Shown: positions 38,639 to 47,767, numbered from the stretch's first letter. The stretch is DNA of 64,000 nt from Streptomyces sp. CNQ-509 (GCF_001011035.1 NZ_CP011492.1:5873001-5937000), one strand, 5' to 3'. Program-made: numbers and translations. Notes: generated by a model from the letters alone, not told the origin.

Positions 38639-39631
38639 CTACTCCCACGATCCCTGCGCCGGCGGCAGCGCCGCGATCTCCGCCAGGTCCGCGGGCCCCA
38701 GCCGCAGCCCCGCCGCCGCGGCGTTCTCCACCGACCACCGCGCCCGCTTCGCCCCCGGCACCGGGACCACGTGCGCCCCCTGCGCCAGCACCCACGCCAG
38801 CGCCGCCTGCGCCGGCGTCGCGCCGTGCCGCTCGGCGACCCGGCGCAGCCCGGCGACCACCGGCTGGTTCGCCGCCATCATCTCGGCGGTGAACCGCGGG
38901 TGCCTGGCCCGTATGTCGTCCGGCTCGAAGCCCTGCCCCGGCGTCAGCGTGCCGGTGAGGAACCCGTGCCCCAGCGGCATCGCCGCGAGGAACCCGACCT
39001 GCCGCGCCTCGCACCACGGCAGCAGGCTCGCCAGCGCCTCCGGCGACCAGACCGACAGCTCCGCCTGCACGCTGCTGACCGGGAACACCTGCTGCACCCG
39101 GCCCAGCCGGCGGATCGTCGCGTCGTACATCCCGCCGCCCGCCCGGCGGTCCGCCCGCGCGCCGACCGCGCAGAACCCCAGCGAGCGCACCTTGCCCGCC
39201 GCCACCAGCTCGGCCATCGCCCCCCAGGTCTCCTCGACCGGGACCTCCGGGTCCTCGCGGTGCAGTTGGTACAGGTCGATGACGTCGGTCTGGAGCCGGC
39301 GCAGCGAGGCGTCGCAGGCGCGCCTGACGTACGCCGGGCGGCCGTTGGCGACGACGTGCTGCTCGCCGACGAGGAGGCCGACCTTGGTGGAGACGAACGC
39401 GTCCGCGCGCCGCTCCTTGAGCACCCGGCCGACCAGCAGCTCGTTGGTGAACGGCCCGTACATGTCGGCGGTGTCCAGCAGGCTCACGCCGGCGTCGAGC
39501 GCCGCGCACACGGCGCGTACGGACTCGTCGCCCTGCTGCCGTGACGTGCTGTACGCCCAGCTCATCGGCATGCAGCCGAGGCCGACCGCGCCCACCTCCA
39601 GGGCCGCCGCCCCGATCGTCCTGCGCTCCAC
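38639..39631 (-). CDS. Aldo/keto reductase
   Basis: The 330-residue enzyme starts at GTG 39631, 7 nt after a TAGTGT box; the frame is open further upstream. It has the AKR barrel signatures: LGCMPMSWAY near the N-terminus, the catalytic Asp and Tyr in LLDTADMYGPFTNE, the Lys in VSTKVG, and His in LYQLHREDPEVPVE. The NADPH-binding loop PVPGAKRARW is near the C-terminus. It should reduce an aldehyde or ketone with NADPH; the substrate is unknown. It is divergent from the 2-hydroxyacid dehydrogenase gene and lies 187 bases from the GSDH-like gene. Confidence 0.9.
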   Translation of the reverse strand: MERRTIGAAALEVGAVGLGCMPMSWAYSTSRQQGDESVRAVCAALDAGVSLLDTADMYGPFTNELLVGRVLKERRADAFVSTKVGLLVGEQHVVANGRPAYVRRACDASLRRLQTDVIDLYQLHREDPEVPVEETWGAMAELVAAGKVRSLGFCAVGARADRRAGGGMYDATIRRLGRVQQVFPVSSVQAELSVWSPEALASLLPWCEARQVGFLAAMPLGHGFLTGTLTPGQGFEPDDIRARHPRFTAEMMAANQPVVAGLRRVAERHGATPAQAALAWVLAQGAHVVPVPGAKRARWSVENAAAAGLRLGPADLAEIAALPPAQGSWE

Positions 39632-39638
39632 GCAAGGC

Positions 39639-39644
39639 ACACTA
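39639..39644 (-). promoter_or_regulatory. Candidate -10 for aldo/keto reductase (leaderless layout)
   Basis: On the minus strand this reads TAGTGT, followed by 7 nt and GTG at 39631. Confidence 0.5.
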
Positions 39645-39724
39645 AACCCTGGCGCCGACACCCGGCCGGCGGCCTCCGGCCGCCGCACGCCCTCCTCACG
39701 CCCCGCGCGCCCGCGTCGATCACC

Positions 39725-39730
39725 TAGCCT
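39725..39730 (+). promoter_or_regulatory. Candidate -10 for 2-hydroxyacid dehydrogenase (leaderless layout)
   Basis: TAGCCT is followed by 7 nt and ATG 39738, and there is no ribosome site. Confidence 0.5.
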
Positions 39731-39737
39731 CGTACCC

Positions 39738-40670
39738 ATGAGCGATGGACAGGTGTGGCTGCCGATTCCGCCGGACCAGATCACCGGTCTGCCGCCGGAA
39801 CTCGACTACGTCCACTGGGACGCCGAGCCCGAGTTCCCCGCGGACCCGGCGGACTGCGTGTTCCTGGTGGCCCCCTACATGCGCCGGATCACGCACGACC
39901 CGGTGCCGCGGATGACGGCGCTGAAGGTGCTGCAGACGCTCACCGCCGGGGTCGACGACTTCCTGCCCAGGCTGTCCACGCTGCCGCCGGGGACCCGGCT
40001 GTGCAACGCCCGCGGCGTGCACGAGGCGTCGACCGCGGAGCTGGCGCTCGCGCTCACCCTCGCCTCGCTGCGCGGCATCCCCGACTTCGTCCGTAACCAG
40101 GACGCGGAGGAGTGGCGCGGCGGCTTCCACCCGTCGCTCGCCGACAAGACCGTGCTGATCCTCGGCTACGGCGCCATCGGAGGCGCGGTGGAAGACCGGC
40201 TTGCGGGCTTTGAGTGCGAGCGGGTCATACGCATCGCGCGCTCCCCGCGCACCACACCGCGCGGCCCTGTCCACGCCCTCGACGGCGTAGGGGAGTTGCT
40301 GCCCGCCGCCGACGTGGTGATCGTGACGACCCCGCTGACCGACGCCACCCGCGGCCTCGTCGACGCCGGGTTCCTGGCCCGGATGAAGGACGGCGCGCTG
40401 CTCGTGAACGTCGCCCGCGGTGCCGTCGTCGACACGAAGGCCCTGCTGGACGAGGTGACACCGGGCCGGCTGCGGGCCGCGCTCGACGTGACGGACCCCG
40501 AGCCGCTGCCGCCGGGGCACCCGCTGTGGCATGCAGCGGGAGCGCTGATCAGCCCGCACACCGGCGGGCCCACGTCCGCCTTCCGGCCGCGTGCGGAGAG
40601 GCTGCTGCGTGCCCAGTTGCGGCGGTTCGCCGCAGGTGAACCGGTGGAGCACGTGGTCGCCGTTGCCTGA
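39738..40670 (+). CDS. D-isomer-specific 2-hydroxyacid dehydrogenase
   Basis: The 310-residue NAD(P)-dependent enzyme has the Rossmann motif LGYGAIGGAVEDRL at about residues 140-155, the catalytic Arg in LVNVARGAVVDT, an acidic residue in DVTDPEPLPPGHPLW and the catalytic His in ISPHTGG. The substrate-loop Arg region is TLTAGVDDFLP, close to glyoxylate/hydroxypyruvate reductase relatives. It interconverts a 2-keto acid and a D-2-hydroxy acid; the substrate is uncertain. The frame is open upstream, but only ATG 39738 has a promoter-like hexamer placed for leaderless start. Confidence 0.9.
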   Translation: MSDGQVWLPIPPDQITGLPPELDYVHWDAEPEFPADPADCVFLVAPYMRRITHDPVPRMTALKVLQTLTAGVDDFLPRLSTLPPGTRLCNARGVHEASTAELALALTLASLRGIPDFVRNQDAEEWRGGFHPSLADKTVLILGYGAIGGAVEDRLAGFECERVIRIARSPRTTPRGPVHALDGVGELLPAADVVIVTTPLTDATRGLVDAGFLARMKDGALLVNVARGAVVDTKALLDEVTPGRLRAALDVTDPEPLPPGHPLWHAAGALISPHTGGPTSAFRPRAERLLRAQLRRFAAGEPVEHVVAVA

Positions 40671-40983
40671 TGGACAACCGCATGAACACTCTACGTAGTT
40701 GACAGGCAACTCTCGGTTTTAGTTACGCTCCGTAGAGGAAGTATGTCCCTGCGTGACGAACCTGGTGTATCGTCCGCAGCGGGGATTGCTCCCGACGTCA
40801 ACGTGGCCGGCCCGCTGCCGGCGGCGCATCCGATATCGAGGGGGGCGATGGGCACATGCACGGCAAGTGGGAATCCTTTCCGGGACGCGGGCAGCGCGGT
40901 AGTCCCGCGCGCCTCCCGGTCCTGAGAGCCGGCGTCGCGGCGCGACCGCGGACGGGGCCGGCTCCCGGCAGCCGGGGGGCGCG
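40671..40983 (+). promoter_or_regulatory. 313-base upstream region of the PAS-GGDEF gene
   Basis: TTGACA (40699-40704) and TACGCT (40724-40729), 19 bases apart, form the best sigma-70-like promoter here. AGTTG-N5-CAACT (40698-40712) overlaps the -35 as an inverted repeat and may be an operator. The stretch is AT-richer than its flanks and leaves a leader of about 250 bases. Within the leader, GAGGGGGG (40839-40846 region) precedes ATG 40848 and ATG 40856, which open short frames; only the second reaches the downstream gene. Confidence 0.5.
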
Positions 40984-40987
40984 GTGA
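40856..40987 (+). CDS. Possible 43-residue upstream ORF coupled to the PAS-GGDEF gene
   Basis: The frame starts at ATG 40856 about 10 nt after GAGGGGGG and reads MHGKWESFPGRGQ, then an Arg/Pro/Gly-rich tail, ending in TGA 40985-40987. The stop overlaps the GTG start of the next gene in the four-base GTGA arrangement used elsewhere in this window for coupled genes. Third-position GC is high but below that of neighbouring genes, so coding status is uncertain. It may be a regulatory upstream frame. Confidence 0.35.
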   Translation: MHGKWESFPGRGQRGSPARLPVLRAGVAARPRTGPAPGSRGAR

Positions 40988-43812
40988 CCGCGTCGATCGG
41001 GGCGGTGGTGCCCAGGCCGCCGTTGCCCGCGGGGTTCGTACCCCAACTGGTCCTCGCGGTGCTCTGCGCGGGGTATGCCACCGGTGCCGCTCTGGGCTGG
41101 GGCTCTTCCCGGATCGCCCTGATCATGGGGGACTTCGGGCTGAGCGCGGCGGCGTTCGCGGCCGCCTTCTCGTGTCTCTACTACGCGCGTATCCGCCAGG
41201 GCCGCTTCCGGCCGGCCTGGCTCATGTTCGGCGTCTCGTCCGCCATGGCGGGCATCGGCAACGGGATCTGGGGCTGGTACGAGGTCGTGCTCCGGCGCCC
41301 CCTGCCCGAGGTCTCCGTGGCGGACTTCTTCTTCCTGCTCTTCGCGCCGCCGGCGGTCATCGGACTGCTGGTGCTGGCCCGGCGGCCGGTGAGCAGAGCG
41401 GGCTGGATCTGCCTGGGCCTGGACACCTGGCTCATCGGCGGCTCCCTGCTCACCATCTCCTGGACGCTCGCCCTGGCGCACGCAGCGGGGGACGACGAGT
41501 CGGTGCCGCGGGTCGCGCTCTCGCTCGCGTACCCGCTGCTGGACATCGTGCTGGTGAGCATGGTGCTGGCACTGCACTTCCGGCGCACCGCGGCGGGCCG
41601 CTCCGCGATCAACACGGCGATCGGCGCGCTGGTGCTCACCGTGCTGTGCGACGCGCTGTTCACCTCGCCGCTGCTCCAGGAGCAGTACCGCTCGGGGCAG
41701 TTGCTGGACGCCGGCTGGTTCGCCGGCTCGGTGCTCCTCGCGTACGCCCCCTGGGTCGGCAGGGCCGAGGAGGCGGAGGAGGCCGAGGAGTCCGGCCAGA
41801 AGGAACGCGGCCGCCCCATCGCCGGGCACATCGGCGCGCTCGCGCCGTATCTCGCGGCCGGGGTCTGCACGCTGGGGATCCTCTACAACCTGCTGGACGG
41901 CCACAGTGTCGACCGCGTGGTGCTGATGACCGCGTGCACGGTCGTGCTGGCGCTGGTCGTCCGCCAGGCGATCATGCTGCTGGACAACATCAGCCTCACC
42001 CAGGAGCTGGCCCAGAAGGAGAACCACTTCCGCTCGCTGGTGCAGGGGTCGAGCGACGTCATCATGATCGCGGCGCCGTCCGGCGTGCTGCGCTACGTCA
42101 GCCCGGCCGCCCAGGGGGTCTACGGCACGGACCCGGAGGAGCTGGTCGGCTGCGAGCTGGCCGGGCTCATCCACCCCGACGACCTGGGCCGGGTGCTGCA
42201 CGAGGTGCGCCGGTTCCTGTCGGCGCCGCCCGGCGGGGCGCGCTCGATCCGCATCGAGTGCCGCTTCCGGGCCGGCCGGGGCCGCCGCGGCGCCCGCGCC
42301 GGCGAGGGCGGCTACGGTGAGGACGGCTGGCTGAACGTCGAGTCGACGGTCAACCGGCACCACAACGGCCTGATCTTCAACTCCCGGGACGTCACCGAGC
42401 GCGTCCGGCTCCAGGCGCAGTTGCAGCACAGCGCCTCCCACGACGCGCTCACCGACCTGCCGAACCGGGCGCTCTTCACCGAGCGCGTCGGCCACGCCCT
42501 CGGCGGCCGGCGGGCCGGGGACGCGAACGCGGCCGTGCTCTTCATCGACCTCGACGGCTTCAAGGCGGTCAACGACACCGTGGGCCACGCCGCCGGGGAC
42601 GAGCTGCTCATCCAGGCCGGCCGCCGGCTGCAGGAGTCGATCCGCTCCGGGGACTCGGCGGCCCGGCTCGGCGGCGACGAGTTCGCGGTGCTGCTCGTCG
42701 GCGGCGCGGCGGGCGAGAACCGGTCCGACGGCGCCGGGCGCGAGCGGCGCACCCGCGAGGTCGCCGACCGGCTGCGGGTGCGGCTCTCCGAGCCGTACAC
42801 CGCCGGCGGCGTCGAGGTGCGGGTCGCGGCCAGCATCGGCGTGGCCTTCGCCGAGCCCGGCAGCACGCCCGCGGAGCTGATGCGCAACGCCGACCTGGCG
42901 ATGTACCGCGCCAAGCAGGCGGGCAAGGCGCGCGTCGAGCTGTACGCGCCGCAGATGCAGGCCGAGGTGGTACGCCGGATAGAGATGGCGAACCGGCTGC
43001 GCTCCGCGCTGGACGACGGGCAGTTCACGCTCGTCCACCAGCCGGTGGTGGAGCTGTCGAGCGGGCGGCTGGCGGCGCTGTCGGCGCAGCCGCGCTGGCG
43101 CTCGGCACAGGGCATCGTGCACACGCCGGCCGAGTTCATGCAGGGCCCGCCGGACACCGGCGGGCGCGGCAGCGGGCAGGACCGGGCCCGTACCGCGGAG
43201 CTGGCGCGCTGGCTGCTGGAGGCGACGGTCGAGCAGGCCGCCGCGCGGTACGAAGCGGGCATGGGCATCCCCGTGACCGTACGGATGTCCGCCGCCCGGC
43301 TCACCGACCGGAGCATGTCCCCGCAACTGGTGGAGGCGCTGCTGATGCGGCACGGGCTGCCGCCCGGCGCGCTGACCATCGAGGTCGCCGACAGCGACGC
43401 CCGGGCCGGCATGGACGAGCTGGAGCGGCGCCTGGTGGCGCTGCGCCGCCTCGGCGTGCGCATCGCGCTCGACGGCTTCGGCAGCGGTCACGCCGCCATC
43501 GCCGCGCTGCGCCGGCTGCCGGTGGACGTGCTCAAGCTGGACCGCGGCCTGGTCGACGGCCTGGCCGAATCACCCCGGCTGCGTGCCATCGCGGCCGGGA
43601 TGATCGGCATCGCCGGCGAGCTGGGCCTGGACTCGACCGCCGAGGGAGTCGACCTGCCCGAGCAGGCCGAGGTACTGCGCGCGCTGGGATGCCGGCACGC
43701 GCAGGGCATGGCCTACTGCGAACCACTGGAGGAGGAGCGAGTACGGGACGCACTGGCCCTGGGAGCGTTCGCGCTGCCGGAAGAGGACGCATCGGCCATT
43801 GCGCTCACATAG
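40984..43812 (+). CDS. Membrane PAS-GGDEF protein with degenerate EAL domain (diguanylate cyclase candidate)
   Basis: The 942-residue protein has eight to ten N-terminal helices (to about 325), a PAS domain (FRSLVQGSSDVIMIAAPSG, about 340-470), a GGDEF domain with intact RLGGDEFAVLLV (about 560) and an RSGD inhibitory site exactly five residues before it, then an EAL-like domain. The EAL domain is broken: LAALSAQPRW replaces the EALxRW motif, VADSD replaces the second Glu motif, and LDGFGSG replaces DDFGTG. It should make c-di-GMP under product inhibition but not degrade it. From memory it corresponds to S. coelicolor SCO5511, immediately upstream of ilvB. Confidence 0.9.
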   Translation: MTASIGAVVPRPPLPAGFVPQLVLAVLCAGYATGAALGWGSSRIALIMGDFGLSAAAFAAAFSCLYYARIRQGRFRPAWLMFGVSSAMAGIGNGIWGWYEVVLRRPLPEVSVADFFFLLFAPPAVIGLLVLARRPVSRAGWICLGLDTWLIGGSLLTISWTLALAHAAGDDESVPRVALSLAYPLLDIVLVSMVLALHFRRTAAGRSAINTAIGALVLTVLCDALFTSPLLQEQYRSGQLLDAGWFAGSVLLAYAPWVGRAEEAEEAEESGQKERGRPIAGHIGALAPYLAAGVCTLGILYNLLDGHSVDRVVLMTACTVVLALVVRQAIMLLDNISLTQELAQKENHFRSLVQGSSDVIMIAAPSGVLRYVSPAAQGVYGTDPEELVGCELAGLIHPDDLGRVLHEVRRFLSAPPGGARSIRIECRFRAGRGRRGARAGEGGYGEDGWLNVESTVNRHHNGLIFNSRDVTERVRLQAQLQHSASHDALTDLPNRALFTERVGHALGGRRAGDANAAVLFIDLDGFKAVNDTVGHAAGDELLIQAGRRLQESIRSGDSAARLGGDEFAVLLVGGAAGENRSDGAGRERRTREVADRLRVRLSEPYTAGGVEVRVAASIGVAFAEPGSTPAELMRNADLAMYRAKQAGKARVELYAPQMQAEVVRRIEMANRLRSALDDGQFTLVHQPVVELSSGRLAALSAQPRWRSAQGIVHTPAEFMQGPPDTGGRGSGQDRARTAELARWLLEATVEQAAARYEAGMGIPVTVRMSAARLTDRSMSPQLVEALLMRHGLPPGALTIEVADSDARAGMDELERRLVALRRLGVRIALDGFGSGHAAIAALRRLPVDVLKLDRGLVDGLAESPRLRAIAAGMIGIAGELGLDSTAEGVDLPEQAEVLRALGCRHAQGMAYCEPLEEERVRDALALGAFALPEEDASAIALT

Positions 43813-43833
43813 TGAGACCCGGGTTCCACGAAC

Positions 43834-43863
43834 TTGACACCCCCGGCGCGCCGGGGGCAAGGT
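43834..43863 (+). promoter_or_regulatory. ilvB operon promoter with palindromic spacer
   Basis: TTGACA (43834-43839) and CAAGGT (43858-43863) are 18 bases apart. The whole spacer CCCCCGGCGCGCCGGGGG is a perfect palindrome. Seven bases separate the -10 from the leader-peptide ATG, so transcription should start at or next to that codon. Confidence 0.75.
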
Positions 43864-43870
43864 CTGGTCC

Positions 43871-43912
43871 ATGCGCACCCGAATTCTCGTACTTGGACAG
43901 CGCGTCGGCTGA
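43871..43912 (+). CDS. ilvB leader peptide
   Basis: This 13-residue frame reads MRTRILVLGQRVG and contains Ile, Leu, Val, Leu and Val, the amino acids made by the pathway. It is followed by alternative stems and a true intrinsic terminator ahead of ilvB, the standard layout of leader-peptide attenuation. When charged branched-chain tRNAs are scarce, the ribosome would stall at ILVL and prevent the terminator from forming. Similar leaderless leader peptides are known for corynebacterial ilvBNC. Confidence 0.85.
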   Translation: MRTRILVLGQRVG

Positions 43913-43981
43913 AGCGGATCCCGACTCCCGGACCGCGCCGACGCGCTCCCCTCGCTTGCCATCCGGCACGAGGGGTTTTTT
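43901..43981 (+). terminator. ilvB attenuator
   Basis: CGCGTCGGC (43901-43909, end of the leader frame) pairs with GCCGACGCG (43937-43945). The terminator stem follows: CCCCTCG (43948-43954) with CGAGGGG (43969-43975), an inner TGCC/GGCA stem with ATCC loop, then TTTTTT (43976-43981). It is the only hairpin in the window with a long T run, which supports real transcription control. Confidence 0.85.
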
Positions 43982-44044
43982 GTTGCTCGAACCCGCTGCT
44001 CCACCCCCAACCCTCGCACCGATCGAAGACGAGAAGAGAAACCG

Positions 44045-45973
44045 ATGACCGAGCAGGCTCCCCCGCGGAGTGAGCCCCACCCGCAGCCGCCGCGGGCCCG
44101 CAGCGGGGGACAGTCCCGCGTTCCGGGGCACACACCGGCAGACAAGACCGTGACGGGCGCGCAGTCCCTCATCCTCGCCCTGGAGGCCGTGGGCGCGGAC
44201 ACGGTGTTCGGCATTCCGGGCGGGACCATCCTCCCCGCGTACGACCCGCTGATGGACTCCACGAAGGTCCGGCACGTCCTCGTCCGCCACGAGCAGGGCG
44301 CGGGCCACGCCGCCACCGGGTACGCGCAGGCCACCGGCAAGGTCGGCGTCTGCATGGCCACCTCGGGCCCGGGCGCGACCAACCTCGTCACCCCGATCGC
44401 CGACGCGCACATGGACTCCGTGCCGCTGGTCGCGATCACCGGCCAGGTGGTGGTCAAGTCGATCGGAACCGACGCCTTCCAGGAAGCGGACATCTGCGGC
44501 ATCACCATGCCGATCACGAAGCACAACTTCCTCGTCACCGATCCGGCGGACATCCCGCGGGTGATCTCCGAGGCCTTCCACATCGCCTCCACCGGGCGGC
44601 CGGGGCCGGTGCTGGTCGACATCGCCAAGGACACGCTGCAGTCGCCCACCGTCTTCTCCTGGCCGCCGCGGCACGAGCTGCCCGGCTACCGCCCGGTCAC
44701 CAAGCCGCACGCCAAGCAGATCCGCGAGGCCGCCCGGCTCGTCGGCGCCGCCCGGCGCCCGGTGCTGTACGTCGGCGGCGGGGTGCTCAAGGCCCGCGCC
44801 ACCGCCGAGCTGAAGGTGCTCGCGGAGCTGACCGGCGCGCCCGTCGTCACCACCCTCATGGGCCTCGGCGCCTTCCCCGACACCCACCCGCAGCACCTGG
44901 GCATGCCGGGCATGCACGGCACGGTGGCCGCCGTCACCTCGCTGCAGAAGGCCGACCTGATCGTGGCGCTCGGCGCCCGGTTCGACGACCGGGTGACCGG
45001 CAAGCTGGACACCTTCGCGCCGTACGCCAAGATCGTGCACGCCGACATCGACCCCGCGGAGATCGGCAAGAACCGCGAGGCGGACGTGCCGATCGTCGGC
45101 GACGCCCGCGAGGTCATCGCCGACCTGATCGTGGCGGTGCAGAGCGAGCAGGAGCAGGGCGACCGGCAGGGCACGGGCACCGGCCGGTACGCGGAGTGGT
45201 GGCAGCAGCTCGACCGCTGGCGCGAGACGTACCCCCTCGGCTACGACCTGCCCTCCGACGGCACCCTCTCGCCCCAGCAGGTGATCCAGCGCATCGGCGA
45301 GCTGGCCCCGGAGGACACGGTCTACACCGCGGGTGTCGGCCAGCACCAGATGTGGGCCGCCCACTACATCGACTACGACAAGCCCCGCACCTGGCTCAAC
45401 TCCGGCGGCGCCGGGACCATGGGCTACGCCGTCCCGGCCGCGATGGGCGCCAAGGCCGGCGCGCCGGACGCGACGGTCTGGGCCATCGACGGCGACGGCT
45501 GCTTCCAGATGACCAACCAGGAGCTGGTCACCTGCGCGCTGAACGGCATCCCGATCAAGGTCGCGATCATCAACAACGGCGCGCTGGGCATGGTCCGCCA
45601 GTGGCAGACCCTCTTCTACAACCGCCGCTACTCCAACACCGTGCTGCACTCCGGGCCGAACGGCAACGGCGGCGCGGCCGAGGGCGCCGGCGGCGCCGAG
45701 GAGCAGGCCCGCCAGGCCGCCGGCACCCGCTGCCCGGACTTCGTCAAGCTCGCCGAGGCCATGGGCTGCGTCGGCCTGCGCTGCGAGGACCCCGAGCAGC
45801 TCGACGCGGTCATCGAGAAGGCCAACGCCATCAACGACCGCCCCGTCGTCGTGGACTTCATCGTCCACCAGGACGCGATGGTCTGGCCGATGGTCGCGGC
45901 CGGCACCTCCAACGACGAGATCATGGCCGCGCGCGACGTCCGCCCGGACTTCGGCGACGGCGAAGACGACTGA
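44045..45973 (+). CDS. ilvB: Acetolactate synthase large subunit
   Basis: The 642-residue ThDP enzyme makes acetolactate or acetohydroxybutyrate for valine, leucine and isoleucine synthesis. It has the catalytic Glu in VLVRHEQGAGHAATGYA, the ATSGPGATNLVTPI block, the FAD-type middle domain (GARFDDRVTGKLDTFA) and the ThDP/Mg motif GDGCFQMTNQELVTC with IINNGALGMVRQWQ. A Gly/Ala/Glu-rich insertion of about 20 residues (near 540-560) lies in a surface loop. The N-terminal 30 residues are disordered. Start ATG 44045 has GAAGAGAAA upstream. The gene lies 63 bases after the attenuator and 29 bases before ilvN. Confidence 0.97.
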   Translation: MTEQAPPRSEPHPQPPRARSGGQSRVPGHTPADKTVTGAQSLILALEAVGADTVFGIPGGTILPAYDPLMDSTKVRHVLVRHEQGAGHAATGYAQATGKVGVCMATSGPGATNLVTPIADAHMDSVPLVAITGQVVVKSIGTDAFQEADICGITMPITKHNFLVTDPADIPRVISEAFHIASTGRPGPVLVDIAKDTLQSPTVFSWPPRHELPGYRPVTKPHAKQIREAARLVGAARRPVLYVGGGVLKARATAELKVLAELTGAPVVTTLMGLGAFPDTHPQHLGMPGMHGTVAAVTSLQKADLIVALGARFDDRVTGKLDTFAPYAKIVHADIDPAEIGKNREADVPIVGDAREVIADLIVAVQSEQEQGDRQGTGTGRYAEWWQQLDRWRETYPLGYDLPSDGTLSPQQVIQRIGELAPEDTVYTAGVGQHQMWAAHYIDYDKPRTWLNSGGAGTMGYAVPAAMGAKAGAPDATVWAIDGDGCFQMTNQELVTCALNGIPIKVAIINNGALGMVRQWQTLFYNRRYSNTVLHSGPNGNGGAAEGAGGAEEQARQAAGTRCPDFVKLAEAMGCVGLRCEDPEQLDAVIEKANAINDRPVVVDFIVHQDAMVWPMVAAGTSNDEIMAARDVRPDFGDGEDD

Positions 45974-46002
45974 GGCCGGGCAGCGAAGAGAGAGACGAAG
46001 AC

Positions 46003-46527
46003 ATGTCCAAGCACACGCTGTCGGTCCTGGTGGAGAACAAGCCGGGCATCCTGGCCAGGATCTCCGCGATGTTCTTCCGCCGCGGCTTCAACATCGACTC
46101 GCTCGCCGTCGGCACCACCGAGCACCCGGACATCTCCCGGATGACGATCGTGGTGAACGTCGAGGACCAGCCCCTGGAGCAGGTCACCAAGCAGCTCAAC
46201 AAGCTCGTCAACGTGCTGAAGATCGTCGAGCTGGAGCCGGGTGCGGCGGTGCAGCGCGAGCTCGTCCTGGTGAAGGTGCGCGCCGACAACGAGACCCGCT
46301 CCCAGGTCGTCGAGATCGTCCAGCTCTTCCGCGCCAAGACCGTGGACGTCTCCCCGGAGGCGGTCACGATCGAGGCCACGGGCAGCGGCGAGAAGCTGGA
46401 GGCGATGCTGAAGATGCTGGAGCCGTACGGCATCAAGGAGCTGGTCCAGTCCGGCACGATCGCCATCGGCCGCGGCGCCCGCTCCATCACGGACCGCTCC
46501 CTCCGCGCGCTCGACAGGACCGCGTAA
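46003..46527 (+). CDS. ilvN: Acetolactate synthase small (regulatory) subunit
   Basis: This subunit of 174 residues has an N-terminal ACT domain (LSVLVENKPGILARISAMFF, RRGFNIDSLAVG) that binds valine and a C-terminal domain (ELVLVKVRADNETRSQV through SGTIAIGRGARS) that activates the catalytic subunit. The length matches the family. GAAGAGAGAGACG upstream of ATG 46003 serves as the ribosome site. It follows ilvB by 29 bases and would be regulated by the ilvB attenuator; a strong hairpin lies directly after it. Confidence 0.96.
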   Translation: MSKHTLSVLVENKPGILARISAMFFRRGFNIDSLAVGTTEHPDISRMTIVVNVEDQPLEQVTKQLNKLVNVLKIVELEPGAAVQRELVLVKVRADNETRSQVVEIVQLFRAKTVDVSPEAVTIEATGSGEKLEAMLKMLEPYGIKELVQSGTIAIGRGARSITDRSLRALDRTA

Positions 46528-46533
46528 CCCCTC

Positions 46534-46565
46534 GGGCGGGGTGCCGCCGCAGCGGCGCCCCGCCC
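46534..46565 (+). terminator. 14-bp hairpin between ilvN and ilvC
   Basis: GGGCGGGGTGCCGC (46534-46547) pairs with the 46552-46565 arm, with one G-T pair and a CGCA loop. It may partly end ilvBN transcripts or protect them, and it separates ilvC expression from ilvBN. Confidence 0.6.
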
Positions 46566-46613
46566 CCGCCGTATCCCTGCTGCACTCCGTGCAGTCGCAG
46601 TGAAGGAAGATTT

Positions 46614-46633
46614 TTCGGGGGGCGCCCCCCGAA
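46614..46633. repeat. 20-bp perfect palindrome ahead of ilvC
   Basis: TTCGGGGGGC and its exact reverse complement abut without a loop, flanked by extra T on the left and C runs on the right. It lies 70-89 bases before the ilvC start. It could be an operator or an extragenic repeat; nothing in the sequence decides which. Confidence 0.5.
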
Positions 46634-46702
46634 CCCCCCAGGACCCCCCGCCGCGCCAGACGTACGGTGGGGCCAACCGCAAGACTCAAGGAGATCGCAA
46701 CC

Positions 46703-47701
<999 letters not shown>

Positions 47702-47720
47702 GCGGACCGGGTCGCTCGTT

Positions 47721-47760
47721 CGGGCGGTGGCGGGGCGCAGGGGCGCCCGGCCACCGCCCG
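47721..47760 (+). terminator. Terminator after ilvC
   Basis: CGGGCGGTGGC (47721-47731) pairs exactly with GCCACCGCCCG (47750-47760) across an 18-base loop, starting 20 bases past the stop. Confidence 0.7.
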
Positions 47761-47767
47761 GCGCCAC

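Noticed and set aside
40698..40712. BldD operator over the GGDEF gene promoter
   Set aside because: AGTTG-N5-CAACT is an inverted repeat but does not match the AGTNA-type BldD half-site as I know it. It is kept only as an unassigned inverted repeat.
43864..44044. T-box riboswitch upstream of ilvB
   Set aside because: No T-box consensus is visible, and the leader peptide with Ile-Leu-Val codons explains the terminator.
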